Shown here: positions 1-7,982 of the stretch, one piece after another
How the letters are laid out: each line of letters begins with the position of its first letter
Numbering within the stretch: position 1 is the first letter of the stretch
Source of the DNA: Clostridia bacterium
GTDB lineage: Bacteria; Bacillota; Clostridia; Oscillospirales; CAG-272
NCBI GenBank assembly: GCA_900763885.1
Contig: CAAFLY010000142.1
Location: 1-12,670, forward strand
DNA length: 12,670 bases
Direction: 5' to 3'
Made by a program: the position numbers and the translations under genes
The notes under the pieces: model-generated
What the model was told of the DNA's origin: nothing
The model's database searches: none
What the model saw: only the letters and a program-made list of their open reading frames with translations

Positions 1-18
1 AACTGTGCCAAATTCCTC

Positions 19-73
19 CGCGCTTTCTTGTGCGAATTGCCGATTTAGTTATAGAAACTGCACAAATCGCGCG
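19..73. repeat. Imperfect palindrome downstream of the second rpoD-like gene
   Basis: Three nested inverted segments occur in order: CGCGC (19-23) with GCGCG (69-73), TTGTGC (28-33) with GCACAA (60-65), and AGTT (47-50) with AACT (56-59). The inner arm is asymmetric. No U tract follows on the minus strand, so it is not a standard terminator. Apart from this hairpin, the 170 bases after the sigma gene show nothing recognisable. Confidence 0.4.
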
Positions 74-170
74 GTTCAAAAATGGGGAATAGCGCTAAAC
101 TTTCGTGGAATCGTGATTTTTTCGTTCGTCAATATGCGGGATGGCGCAAAAGCCGTTGCCACAGCTGTTT

Positions 171-1322
171 TTATTCGAGATAATCCTTCAGACTGCGGCT
201 GCGGCTGGGATGACGGAGCTTGCGCAGCGCCTTTGCCTCGATCTGCCGGATCCGCTCACGGGTGATGTTGAACGTCTGTCCGACCTCCTCCAGTGTATGC
301 GTCTTTCCATCGTCCAGACCGAAACGGAGCCGAAGCACCATTTCCTCACGCGGCGTCAGGGTATGGAGGACCTCCGCAAGCTGTTCGCGCAGCATCTGGA
401 ATGTGGCTGCCTCCGCCGGCGCGACCGATTCGTCGTCCGGGATGAAGTCGCCGAGATGACTGTCATCCGATTCGCCGATCGGGGTCTCCAGCGACACGGG
501 ATCCTGCGAGAGCTTCATGATCTCCGCCACCTTGCCCGCCGCCATGCCGATGTCCGCCGCGACCTCCTCACAGGTCGGATCTCTGCCGATCTTCTGGAGC
601 AGCTCCCTCTGGCTGCGCGATACCTTGTGAATCGTCTCCACCATATGTACCGGGATCCGGATGGTGCGCGCCTGATCCGCGATGGACCGGGTGATCGCCT
701 GCCGAATCCACCAGGTGGCGTAGGTCGAGAATTTGTAGCCGCGCGTATGGTCGAATTTGTCCACCGCCTTGATCAGCCCGAGATTGCCCTCTTGGATGAG
801 ATCCAGGAAAAACATACCCTTGCCGACATACCGTTTGGCGATCGACACAACCAGGCGCAGATTCGCTTCCACGATCTTCTGCTTCGCCTCCTCGTCGCCG
901 TTTTCCATACGGATGGCAAGCGCGGTCTCCTCCTCCTGCCGCAGCAGCGGGATCTGACCGATTTCCTTCAGGTACATCCGCACCGGATCGTCGACGGCAA
1001 GTCCTTCCTGCGAGAGAGCCTTGACCATGTCCTCCGGCGTTTCAAAGCTCTCGACATCGTTTTCGATCTCCTCCAGCTCATCTGTATCCAGTCCGTCCTC
1101 CCGGAAGTCCCCGGCCGCGCGCGCTTCTTCCTCCAGGGCCTCCAGATCGGATTCCTCCGCGCCTGTGTTCCCGATGTAGTCTGTACGCTCCGAAGCGGCA
1201 TCGTCGCCCTCCTCCGCGCCGGAATCTTCGCCGTATTCGCCCGCAAACGATTCGTCCTCGAGAATGTCGTCGTCTGTATAAAGATCTTCTCTGTAGTCGT
1301 CTTCGTGATTCTGATATTTCAT
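171..1322 (-). CDS. RpoD-like primary-type sigma-70 factor with acidic N-terminus (second copy)
   Basis: This 383-residue protein is a group 1/2 sigma-70 factor that directs RNA polymerase to promoters. Region 1.2 begins at DDPVRMYLKE (111-120). Region 2 runs from about 150 to 225, with the aromatic-rich YATWWIRQAI (201-210) and the RpoD box ending RTIRIPVHM (219-227). Region 3 follows, and region 4 begins at LTPREE (322-327) and carries the helix-turn-helix FNITRERIRQIEAKALRKLR (351-370). Residues 1-100 do not resemble region 1.1: about 41 are Asp or Glu and only about five are Lys or Arg. It lies 222 bases downstream of a second rpoD-like gene in the same orientation, and the two cores are roughly three quarters identical by eye. 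The ATG has a weak GGTGA four bases upstream. That this gene, rather than its neighbour, is the accessory copy is an inference from the missing region 1.1. Confidence 0.93.
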   Translation of the reverse strand: MKYQNHEDDYREDLYTDDDILEDESFAGEYGEDSGAEEGDDAASERTDYIGNTGAEESDLEALEEEARAAGDFREDGLDTDELEEIENDVESFETPEDMVKALSQEGLAVDDPVRMYLKEIGQIPLLRQEEETALAIRMENGDEEAKQKIVEANLRLVVSIAKRYVGKGMFFLDLIQEGNLGLIKAVDKFDHTRGYKFSTYATWWIRQAITRSIADQARTIRIPVHMVETIHKVSRSQRELLQKIGRDPTCEEVAADIGMAAGKVAEIMKLSQDPVSLETPIGESDDSHLGDFIPDDESVAPAEAATFQMLREQLAEVLHTLTPREEMVLRLRFGLDDGKTHTLEEVGQTFNITRERIRQIEAKALRKLRHPSRSRSLKDYLE

Positions 1323-1348
1323 ATGTTCACCATACCGGCATACGCCGC

Positions 1349-1377
1349 AATATAAATTTCGCTTTTGGGATTGGTAA
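1349..1377 (-). promoter_or_regulatory. Candidate promoter of the second rpoD-like gene
   Basis: On the minus strand TTACCA (1377-1372) and TATATT (1354-1349) are separated by 17 bases, which would start transcription about 20 bases before the ATG at 1322. The -35 box matches the consensus at only four of six positions, so this is tentative. A separate promoter would allow the second sigma gene to be expressed independently of the dgt-dnaG-rpoD transcript. Confidence 0.33.
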
Positions 1378-1544
1378 TCTCGACTCCTTTTTGACGCCCT
1401 TCTTTATTTTCCGCTGCCGGACGCGATTTCCCGACAGGAACGGCGTTTTTTGAGAATGTATGGAAAGATCTGTTATTTGTATTCTGAAGATCGGCCCCGT
1501 GCGCCCTGGCGCAGAATCAGCCTTTGGAAAGCACTGTCTGTCGG

Positions 1545-2654
1545 TCAGTTGATGTCGTTCAGGAATCCGCGCAGGATCTTCGAGCGGCTCTGGTGTCTGA
1601 GCTTGCGCAGTGCCTTCGCCTCAATCTGGCGGATGCGTTCACGGGTGATGTTGAATTCCTTGCCGACCTCCTCAAGCGTGCGCGTTCTGCCGTCCTCCAG
1701 GCCGAATCGGAGCTTGATGACCATTTCCTCACGCGGGGTCAGGGTGTGAAGGACCTTATTGAGCTGTTCGCGCAGGAGCTGATAGGATACCGCTTCTGCC
1801 GGCGTCGGGGAGGAATCGTCCGGAATGAAATCGCCGAGATGACTGTCGTCCTCTTCACCGATCGGGGTTTCCAGGGACACGGGATCCTGCGCTGCCTTCA
1901 TGATCTCACGGATCTTATCCGCGCTCATGCCAAGCCGTTCCGCGATCTCGTCCACGGTCGCTTCTCTGCCCAGCTCCTGCAGAAGCTGACGGGAGCAGCG
2001 CGATACCCGATGGATGGTCTCCACCATATGGACCGGAACACGGATCGTTCTCGCCTGATCCGCGATGGCACGGGTGATCGCCTGCCGGATCCACCAGGTC
2101 GCGTAGGTCGAGAATTTATAGCCCTTGGTGTGGTCGAATTTCTCCACCGCCTTGATCAGCCCGAGATTGCCCTCTTGGATGAGATCCAGGAAATACATGC
2201 CCTTGCCGACGTATTTTTTCGCGATGCTGACCACGAGACGGAGGTTCGCTTCCACCAGCTCATTCTTAGCCGCCTCGTCGCCCTCCGCGATCCGCTCGGC
2301 GAGGTACAGCTCCCGGTCGGAATCGAGCAGCGGGATCTTGCCGATGTCCTTTAGGTACATCCGCACCGGATCGTCTACGGCTACGCCCTCTTCCGCGAGA
2401 AATTTGTCGATGTCCTCGTTGTCGTCCACCTCTGTGCCGCGGTCCATGTCGCCATACTCGTCGTCGCCGTCGTCCATGTAGTTGTTCGTGACCTCGATAC
2501 CGCTGTTTTCCAGCACCTCGTAGACCTTATCGATCTGCCCCATATCGAAGCCGGAATACTCCACTGCCTCCAAAATGTCGCTGTTCGACAGGGAGCCGCT
2601 CGACTTTCCTTTTTCGATCAGCCCCTGCATGTCCATTTTCTTGTCGTTTTCCAT
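1545..2654 (-). CDS. rpoD: RNA polymerase primary sigma factor RpoD/SigA
   Basis: This 369-residue protein is the likely housekeeping sigma factor. It keeps a region 1.1-like helical segment (about residues 8-55), then an acidic linker (about 61-84), region 1.2 at DDPVRMYLKD (94-103), region 2 (about 130-212) with YATWWIRQAI (184-193) and the RpoD box ARTIRVPVHM (201-210), region 3, and region 4 from LTPREE (305-310) with the recognition helix within NITRERIRQIEAKALRKLR (335-353). The length matches Firmicutes SigA. The start ATG follows GGAG at four bases. It lies 47 bases after dnaG, the classical dnaG-rpoD arrangement of the macromolecular-synthesis operon, and is probably co-transcribed with dgt and dnaG. 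Conservation of regions 2.4 and 4.2 predicts recognition of TTGACA/TATAAT promoters, which are common in this window. Confidence 0.97.
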   Translation of the reverse strand: MENDKKMDMQGLIEKGKSSGSLSNSDILEAVEYSGFDMGQIDKVYEVLENSGIEVTNNYMDDGDDEYGDMDRGTEVDDNEDIDKFLAEEGVAVDDPVRMYLKDIGKIPLLDSDRELYLAERIAEGDEAAKNELVEANLRLVVSIAKKYVGKGMYFLDLIQEGNLGLIKAVEKFDHTKGYKFSTYATWWIRQAITRAIADQARTIRVPVHMVETIHRVSRCSRQLLQELGREATVDEIAERLGMSADKIREIMKAAQDPVSLETPIGEEDDSHLGDFIPDDSSPTPAEAVSYQLLREQLNKVLHTLTPREEMVIKLRFGLEDGRTRTLEEVGKEFNITRERIRQIEAKALRKLRHQSRSKILRGFLNDIN

Positions 2655-2701
2655 GTTTCTCCAAATCCCCTACTGTTGTAATCGCGGAAGAGCATATCAT
2701 T

Positions 2702-4453
2702 TTACGCTTTTTCCTGTTCCCTTTTCCGTTTGATAATATCCTCAAGCGAGGTATCGGCACCACCGTTCCGCACACTCTCCCGCAAGGAGGCGGCATAGGT
2801 GAGAAAGGTCTTTTCATCATTTCCGGACAATTCGCTCCGTCCGGCAAGCATTTTCGCGGCGCGCCCGATCTCCTCTGGCGTAAAATCCTCGCCCATATAG
2901 CTGATGGACACCGGTGCGTCCGGCAGGCGGCTCTTCATCCACACATACATCCGTTTGCCGAGCGCGGTCGGGAAATCCTCCGCGTCAAGCAGCCCGTCCT
3001 TTTCGGCGAGGGTGAGATATTCCGGATGCAGAAGGAGCATGCCAAGCACATCCTCCTCCATACGCGCCGCTTTTGGCGACTTCGCATAATCGGGATTGAC
3101 TCTATCGGACAGTCCGGCGGTCACACGGATCAGCTCCTCGCGCCGTTTTTTATCGTTTGCACGTGTGTTTCTTCGTCTCTGCGCTTCCACATCTCCCCGA
3201 ATGCTCTTCGGATCGACGGAAAACGTCTGTGCCGCGCGTGCGATGTAGAGATCTCTTTCAACCTGCGAATGGATCTCGGCGATATACCGGCACACCTCGC
3301 CGATGGCGCGCAGCTTGTCCTCGGTTTCCTCCAGACGGTATTTTGCGCGTACTGTCTCGAGCACATAGTCGAATTTGCTCCGGCTGCTCTCGATCACCGC
3401 GCGAAACGCGTCCGCGCCGTTTTTCTTTATATATTCATCCGGGTCCTTTCCCTCCGGCAGACGGAGCATCCGCACGGTCAGTCCCGCCTTTTCGAGGATC
3501 GGGATCGTGCGCGCGGTCGCTTTTTGACCGGCTTCATCGCTGTCGTAGCACAGGGTCACGTTTTCACTGTATTTTTTGAGGATCCGCGCCTGCTCGTCTC
3601 CGAAGGCGGTGCCCAGTCCTGCCACTGCGTTTTCAAACCCGGCGGCATGGAGCGCGATCACGTCCATATAGCCCTCGCACAGGATAAAGCCGTTTTCGCA
3701 GTGATTTTTCGCGTAGTTTAAGGCAAATAGGTTCCGGCTTTTTTTGAACGCGGGCGTGTCCGAGGTGTTCAGATACTTCGGCTTTTCGTCTCCGAGCACT
3801 CTCCCACCGAACGCGATCACGTTGCCCGTCACGTCGATGATCGGATACATCACCCGACCGCGGAAATAATCGTAATAGCCCCGCTCGTTTTTGCCGCAGA
3901 AATAACCCGTTCGCAGCTCCTCTTCCGTAAATCCACGGCTTTTCATATGCTGCAGGGTCATGGAGCCGTAGGGCGGCGCGTACCCGAGACCGAAATGACG
4001 GACCGTCGCCGGGGACAGTCCCCGTTTTTCGAAAAAATACTCCCGTCCGGGCGCGCCGAGCTTCTCGTCAAAGAGCATGCTGCGGTAAAAGCGCGCCGCC
4101 TCCAGATTCATCTCCAGTATCCGTTTGCGGGAGACGCCCTCCTTCACGAAATCGCCGCCGTCCCACGCAGGCAGGGTGATCCCGGCTTTCTCGGCGAGGA
4201 ATTCCACAGCACCCCGGTAATCGAGATTTTCGATCTTCATGATAAACGTGATCACGTCGCCGCCCGCACCGCATCCGAAGCAGTAAAAGCTCTGCGTCGC
4301 CGGATAGACCGTGAACGACGGTGTGCGTTCGCTGTGAAACGGACAGAGTCCTTTTTCATTTGTGCCGGTTTTGCGCAGCGTCACATAGCTTTGGATGATC
4401 GTCTCAATATCGCAGCGCGCCCGGATGTCTTCAATCACGGAGGATGGGATCAC
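2702..4453 (-). CDS. dnaG: DNA primase DnaG
   Basis: DnaG synthesises the RNA primers for DNA replication and works with the replicative helicase DnaB at the fork. The protein has 583 residues, close to the usual bacterial length. The N-terminal CHC2 zinc-binding domain has C37, H40, C58 and C61, within CPFHSERTPSF and YCFGCG. The catalytic core has the TOPRIM signature CEGYMDV (259-265, E260) and YDSDEAG (303-309, metal-binding aspartates). The C-terminal part from about 440 should contact DnaB. The start codon is GTG, chosen because AAGGTG lies five bases upstream and no in-frame ATG precedes it closely. It begins 52 bases after dgt and is followed after 47 bases by rpoD, so the three genes probably form one operon. 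Confidence 0.97.
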   Translation of the reverse strand: MIPSSVIEDIRARCDIETIIQSYVTLRKTGTNEKGLCPFHSERTPSFTVYPATQSFYCFGCGAGGDVITFIMKIENLDYRGAVEFLAEKAGITLPAWDGGDFVKEGVSRKRILEMNLEAARFYRSMLFDEKLGAPGREYFFEKRGLSPATVRHFGLGYAPPYGSMTLQHMKSRGFTEEELRTGYFCGKNERGYYDYFRGRVMYPIIDVTGNVIAFGGRVLGDEKPKYLNTSDTPAFKKSRNLFALNYAKNHCENGFILCEGYMDVIALHAAGFENAVAGLGTAFGDEQARILKKYSENVTLCYDSDEAGQKATARTIPILEKAGLTVRMLRLPEGKDPDEYIKKNGADAFRAVIESSRSKFDYVLETVRAKYRLEETEDKLRAIGEVCRYIAEIHSQVERDLYIARAAQTFSVDPKSIRGDVEAQRRRNTRANDKKRREELIRVTAGLSDRVNPDYAKSPKAARMEEDVLGMLLLHPEYLTLAEKDGLLDAEDFPTALGKRMYVWMKSRLPDAPVSISYMGEDFTPEEIGRAAKMLAGRSELSGNDEKTFLTYAASLRESVRNGGADTSLEDIIKRKREQEKA

Positions 4454-4505
4454 TTTTACACCTTTTTTATATCATATATCAATATTGTCTGCGCTCCAGC
4501 GTTTT

Positions 4506-5519
4506 TCAGGGACGCTCCGCCGCGGTGCTCCACGCCTTCGGGATAAACAGTTCCTCATACAGATCGATGGCGTATCGGTCCGTCATGCCGGAGATATAAT
4601 CGCACACACAGCGTTCTCTGCCGTCCGTTTCCACACGGTTTTGATAAAATTCCGGCATTTTTCCCGGATATTTACAGAAATAATCGAACAAAGCGCCAAG
4701 CAGAGCCTTTACCTTGCATTCTTCCTTTTTCGCATCCGGATTGAAGTACACGCGGTCGAAAAGAAATTCCCGCAGTGCCATGGTTGCTTTTCTGATCTCC
4801 GGCGTCATGTCGATCCGCTCCGGCCCGTTTTCGATCACAGAGCCGACCATACGGCTGATCCGTTCGCTGTGCGTTGTGCCGAGCAGAGCGGAGATCTCAC
4901 GCGGAATGTCCGATTCCTGAAGGATCCCGGCGCGGCAGGCATCGTCGATGTCGTGGTTGATGTAGGCAATCCGGTCGGCGTACTTGATGATCACACCTTC
5001 TCTGGTGGAAGCCATATGCTCCCCCGTGTGGTTGACGATCGCGTCGCGCACCTCCCATGTCAGATTCAGTCCGGCGCCTCCGTTTTCCAGCACCTCGACC
5101 ACGCGCAGGCTCTGCCGGTAATGGGAGAAATCGGGAGAATACAGCGCGCGCATGACCTCCTCGCCACAGTGTCCGAACGGCGTATGACCGAGATCGTGAC
5201 CGAGTGCCGCGGCTTCACAGAGATCCTCATTGAGCAGCAGTGCGCGTGCGATGATCCGGGCGATCTGGGCGACCTCAAGCGTGTGGGTCAGTCTCGTGCG
5301 GTAATGCTCATCGGCGGGGAGAAGAAAAACCTGCGTTTTGTGCATCAGTCTGCGGAACGATTTGCAGTGGAGGATCCTGTCCCGGTCACGCTGAAAGTCC
5401 GTGCGCATGGGACAGGGCGGGATGGGCACCTCTCTGCCGCGTGTGTTCTCGCACAAAAAGGCATACGGAGACAGGGTCTGCCGTTCTCTTTCATAAAACA
5501 GTTCCCGCACACAAGCCAT
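4506..5519 (-). CDS. dgt: Deoxyguanosine triphosphate triphosphohydrolase-like HD-domain protein
   Basis: This 337-residue protein belongs to the HD-superfamily dNTP triphosphohydrolases, which split dGTP or related dNTPs into a nucleoside and tripolyphosphate and so influence dNTP pools. The metal-site residues of the HD motif are visible: H79 (LTHTLEVAQ), H108-D109 (LGHDLGHTPFGH) and D182 (KYADRIAY). The family signature RDRDRILHCKSFRRL (44-58) is also present. The reading frame stays open for another 51 codons upstream, but the ATG at 5519 is preceded by AGGAGG at seven bases and gives the usual N-terminus, so that start was chosen. It lies directly upstream of dnaG, a conserved Clostridia neighbourhood. 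The true substrate cannot be told from sequence. Its 259-base upstream region holds a quasi-palindrome, a purine tract and no convincing promoter. Confidence 0.94.
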   Translation of the reverse strand: MACVRELFYERERQTLSPYAFLCENTRGREVPIPPCPMRTDFQRDRDRILHCKSFRRLMHKTQVFLLPADEHYRTRLTHTLEVAQIARIIARALLLNEDLCEAAALGHDLGHTPFGHCGEEVMRALYSPDFSHYRQSLRVVEVLENGGAGLNLTWEVRDAIVNHTGEHMASTREGVIIKYADRIAYINHDIDDACRAGILQESDIPREISALLGTTHSERISRMVGSVIENGPERIDMTPEIRKATMALREFLFDRVYFNPDAKKEECKVKALLGALFDYFCKYPGKMPEFYQNRVETDGRERCVCDYISGMTDRYAIDLYEELFIPKAWSTAAERP

Positions 5520-5666
5520 ACGCTGCCCTCCTTTTCCGCCGGAACACCAAACGCATACATAATATACGCCTCTTTCTCCTTTTTTACTTTTTTCTCTCTC
5601 CGCGCCTTGCCAATTCCGACTTTTTTGCCGCTTTATCTCCCGTGATGTACGAAAAATGGGCAGGGA

Positions 5667-5730
5667 GCGCAAAATCGCGATGGGTTCCGCGCATCCTTAA
5701 GGAAACACGGATTGAAGGTCGATTTTGCGC
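5667..5730. repeat. 64-bp quasi-palindrome related to the spoIIGA-flanking elements (inside-out form)
   Basis: GCGCAAAATCG (5667-5677) pairs perfectly with CGATTTTGCGC (5720-5730) around a central CCTTAAGG (5695-5702), with partial pairing between. Each arm resembles one end of the elements at 9113-9206 and 10137-10230: the AAGGAAAC...GATTTTGCGC order is the same. Here, however, the two AAGGAA ends meet in the centre instead of lying outside. It sits between yigZ and dgt. It could form a hairpin or cruciform, or mark two abutting element ends. No target-site duplication is evident. Confidence 0.6.
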
Positions 5731-5735
5731 ATTAT

Positions 5736-5775
5736 TGAAGAAAGCAGGCATCGTTATTGTACGAAACCTGCCCTT
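5736..5775 (-). terminator. Possible weak terminator of the hflX-yigZ operon
   Basis: Just after the yigZ stop, the minus strand can form a hairpin from GCAGG (5771-5767) with CCTGC (5748-5744), plus an inner TCGT/ACGA pairing. It is followed by TTTCTTC. The stem is short and interrupted and the U tract is mixed, so readthrough into dgt is plausible. Confidence 0.4.
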
Positions 5776-5778
5776 TGT

Positions 5779-6441
5779 TTATTCTTTTTCCACCGGTGTG
5801 AGCCGATCTTCTCTGCCCGTCTCCGCGACCTTTGCTCTGCCGCCTGTCGTCTCCGCGATCTTCCGGTACAGCTCGTCCGCTTTTTCCGCCGGAACAGACA
5901 GCCGTACACGAACCTCCGCGTCAAATACGGTATTCTCCTCGACGGCGTTCCATTTGGAAAAATACGCGGTCAGCTTCTGGTAATCGGCATATCCGCATTC
6001 GCATTCCGCAAGCACATAGGGGACATACACCGCAAATCCCGCCGCATCGACCGCCAGCTTTGCCGTTTGCGAATACGCACGCACCAGTCCGCCGGCTCCA
6101 AGCAGAATCCCGCCGAAATACCGGGTGACGACCACGCACAGATCCGTCGCTCCCGCCATCTTCAGCACGTTCAGCGCAGGCATTCCGGCAGTACCGTGCG
6201 GTTCTCCGGCATCCGAATACCGGGCAATCGCGCCGCCATCCAGAAGATACGCGTATACGTTGTGGGTAGCGTCCCCGTATTCGTGGCGGATTTCCTCGAT
6301 GAAAGCGCGCGCTTCGTCCTCACTGCGTACCGGTGCGGCGTTTCCGATAAAGATCGATTTTTTCTCCTCCAGCTCCGCGACAGCCCGTTTCGCAAGGGTC
6401 ATCCGGCGCACCGTCTCCGTCCTGCCTTTTTCCTTTGCCAT
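5779..6441 (-). CDS. yigZ: YigZ/IMPACT-family protein
   Basis: This 220-residue protein belongs to the UPF0029/YigZ family, related to the eukaryotic translation regulator IMPACT. Its bacterial role is unclear, and ribosome- or RNA-related functions have been proposed. The core signatures are present: DATHNVYAYLL (57-67), GEPHGTAGMPALNVL (79-93) and TRYFGGILLGAGGLVRAYS (106-124). A smaller C-terminal domain of ferredoxin-like type follows from about 140. An upstream extension in the same frame would run into hflX, whereas the ATG at 6441 has GAGAGGAAG immediately upstream, overlapping the hflX stop, so it was chosen. The 10-base gap indicates co-transcription and probably translational coupling with hflX, which fits a shared ribosome-associated role only by inference. 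Confidence 0.92.
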   Translation of the reverse strand: MAKEKGRTETVRRMTLAKRAVAELEEKKSIFIGNAAPVRSEDEARAFIEEIRHEYGDATHNVYAYLLDGGAIARYSDAGEPHGTAGMPALNVLKMAGATDLCVVVTRYFGGILLGAGGLVRAYSQTAKLAVDAAGFAVYVPYVLAECECGYADYQKLTAYFSKWNAVEENTVFDAEVRVRLSVPAEKADELYRKIAETTGGRAKVAETGREDRLTPVEKE

Positions 6442-6451
6442 GCTCTTCCTC

Positions 6452-7828
6452 TCAATTCGATTCCGTCCCGTCCGCATCCGTGTCCGGCGGCATGTGGGCA
6501 TCGTACTCCTCTTTGGTGACGATATACTCCCGTATCTTCCCGTACAGCACATCGTCCGCGGTCAAGGTCACAAGGATTCCATCCGGCACATAAGCAACCT
6601 CCACATCGTCCCCGAGCTGATAGATCACCGCGGTGACGGCACCCTTTTCCGGCGGGATGAACAGCTGCAGATGGCGTTTTTTGCGCAGTGTGTCGATCAT
6701 CTCCTCCAGCTTTTCGGCAAGAGAGCGGAGTCCCGCGCCCGTTTTCGCCGAGATGAATACGGTATCCCGCCTCTCCCCTGCTGTCAGACGGCGCACCTCA
6801 CCGAGCGATTCGGACGGAAATCCCGCATCGCACTTGTTGAACACGTAGAGAATCGGTTTCTCACCCGCGCCCAGCTCCGTCAGAAGATTGGTCGTCACCT
6901 CCGCCTGTGCTGCGAATTGCGGGTCGGACGCGTCGATGACGACAATGAGAATGTCCGAATGCGCCGCCTCCTCTAAGGTTGAACGGAAGGCCTTGATGAG
7001 ATGGTGCGGCAGATTCCGGATGAAACCCACCGTATCGGTCAGCAGGATCCCGTTCCCGCCGGGAAGTGTGTACTGTCTCGTCGTGGTATCCAGTGTCGCG
7101 AACAGCTTATCCTCCGCCAAGATCCCGGCGCCTGTCAAGGCGTTGAGCAGGGTCGATTTTCCGGCGTTTGTGTAGCCGACGATCCCGCACTGCACAATGC
7201 CCGAGCGTTCCCGCTTGGTGCGCATGGTACGGCGGTTCTTTGCGACGGTTTCCAGCTGCGATTCCAGAGAGGCGATCCTTTCCTTCATGCGCCGCTTATC
7301 GATCTCCAGCTTCGTTTCACCCGGTCCGCGTGCGCCAATGCCGGTATTTTTCGCAGCGCCGCCCAGTCGCGACAGCTCTTTCCCGTGTCCGACCAGCCGC
7401 GGTGCCGTATATTTTAACTGTGCCAGCTCGACCTGCAGTCTGCCCTCGGCAGTTCTGGCATGCGCGGCGAAAATGTCGAGGATGAGCATGCTCCGGTCGA
7501 TCACCTGCACCTCGCGCGGGATCGCGTCCTCTAGGGATTTGATCTGCGACGGGGACAGGTCACAGTCGAAAACGACCATATCCGCCGCCAGGTTTTCGCA
7601 CAGCTCCGCAAGCTCTCTCACCTTGCCGCTGCCGAAGACGGTCTTTGCGTCCGGTGCGTCGCGCAGCTGCGTCAGAATCGCCACCGTCTCGCCACCCGCC
7701 GTATCGAGCAGCCGCTCCAGTTCCTTTAAGCTGATCATGCAAGTCTCCTCGCCGCCCTGTGGATGGATCGCGCAGAGAATGCCCTTTTTCGTCTCTTTTT
7801 CCACCATCTTGTTTTCTGTCTGTTCCAT
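6452..7828 (-). CDS. hflX: Ribosome-associated GTPase HflX
   Basis: HflX is a GTPase that binds the 50S subunit and splits or rescues stalled ribosomes under stress. From the chosen start the protein has 458 residues. The N-terminal HflX domain (to about 190) contains the family motif GARGPGETKLE (165-175), followed by a basic coiled linker. The G domain has G1 GYTNAGKST (218-226), G2 DTTTRQ (about 247-252), G3 DTVGFI (265-270), G4 NKCD (331-334) and G5 SAKTG (360-364). The ORF is open for seven more codons, but the ATG at 7828 is preceded by AGGAG at seven bases and is preferred. It follows the rpmE terminator and heads a two-gene unit with yigZ. No convincing promoter was found in the short upstream gap. 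Confidence 0.96.
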   Translation of the reverse strand: MEQTENKMVEKETKKGILCAIHPQGGEETCMISLKELERLLDTAGGETVAILTQLRDAPDAKTVFGSGKVRELAELCENLAADMVVFDCDLSPSQIKSLEDAIPREVQVIDRSMLILDIFAAHARTAEGRLQVELAQLKYTAPRLVGHGKELSRLGGAAKNTGIGARGPGETKLEIDKRRMKERIASLESQLETVAKNRRTMRTKRERSGIVQCGIVGYTNAGKSTLLNALTGAGILAEDKLFATLDTTTRQYTLPGGNGILLTDTVGFIRNLPHHLIKAFRSTLEEAAHSDILIVVIDASDPQFAAQAEVTTNLLTELGAGEKPILYVFNKCDAGFPSESLGEVRRLTAGERRDTVFISAKTGAGLRSLAEKLEEMIDTLRKKRHLQLFIPPEKGAVTAVIYQLGDDVEVAYVPDGILVTLTADDVLYGKIREYIVTKEEYDAHMPPDTDADGTESN

Positions 7829-7884
7829 ACGATTTCTCCTCACTGACAAAAGATGTCATTGTCCTTCGTTCTGTCCCGCATGAT

Positions 7885-7941
7885 CAGAAAGAAAAAGCCG
7901 GACAGGGATAGAAAGACACACTTGTCCTCATACCTGCCCGG
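7885..7941 (-). terminator. Rho-independent terminator of rpmE
   Basis: Forty bases after the rpmE stop, the minus strand has CCGGGCAGG (7941-7933) pairing with CCTGTCCGG (7906-7898) over nine base pairs with one G.U. The loop contains a second small GACA/TGTC stem. TTTTTCTTTC follows just downstream. It separates rpmE from hflX. Confidence 0.75.
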
Positions 7942-7982
7942 TGTATTTCCCGGACGTTTGGAATTCACTCGTCAGCGACAAC

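Noticed and set aside
141..1355. 404-codon plus-strand open frame opposite the second rpoD-like gene (a similar 276-codon frame at 1524-2354).
   Set aside because: Both are exact antisense shadows of sigma factor genes with clear domains; the two resemble each other only because the sense genes are paralogues.
1411..1451. Plus-strand hairpin-like sequence followed by six T residues between the two sigma genes.
   Set aside because: The stem is short and interrupted, and no plus-strand gene ends here.
1500..1513. Perfect palindrome TGCGCC-CT-GGCGCA type in the gap between the sigma genes.
   Set aside because: The hairpin loop would be too small for the full stem and no U tract follows on either strand; possibly an operator, but nothing else supports that.
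5345..5560. 71-codon minus-strand frame starting 41 bases before dgt, with GAGG eight bases upstream of its ATG.
   Set aside because: It overlaps dgt out of frame, has no recognisable features, and its ribosome binding site is part of a general purine tract.
4395..5645. 416-codon plus-strand open frame opposite dgt.
   Set aside because: It is antisense to a gene with intact HD motifs and shows no recognisable domain; G+C-rich coding DNA often leaves such frames open.
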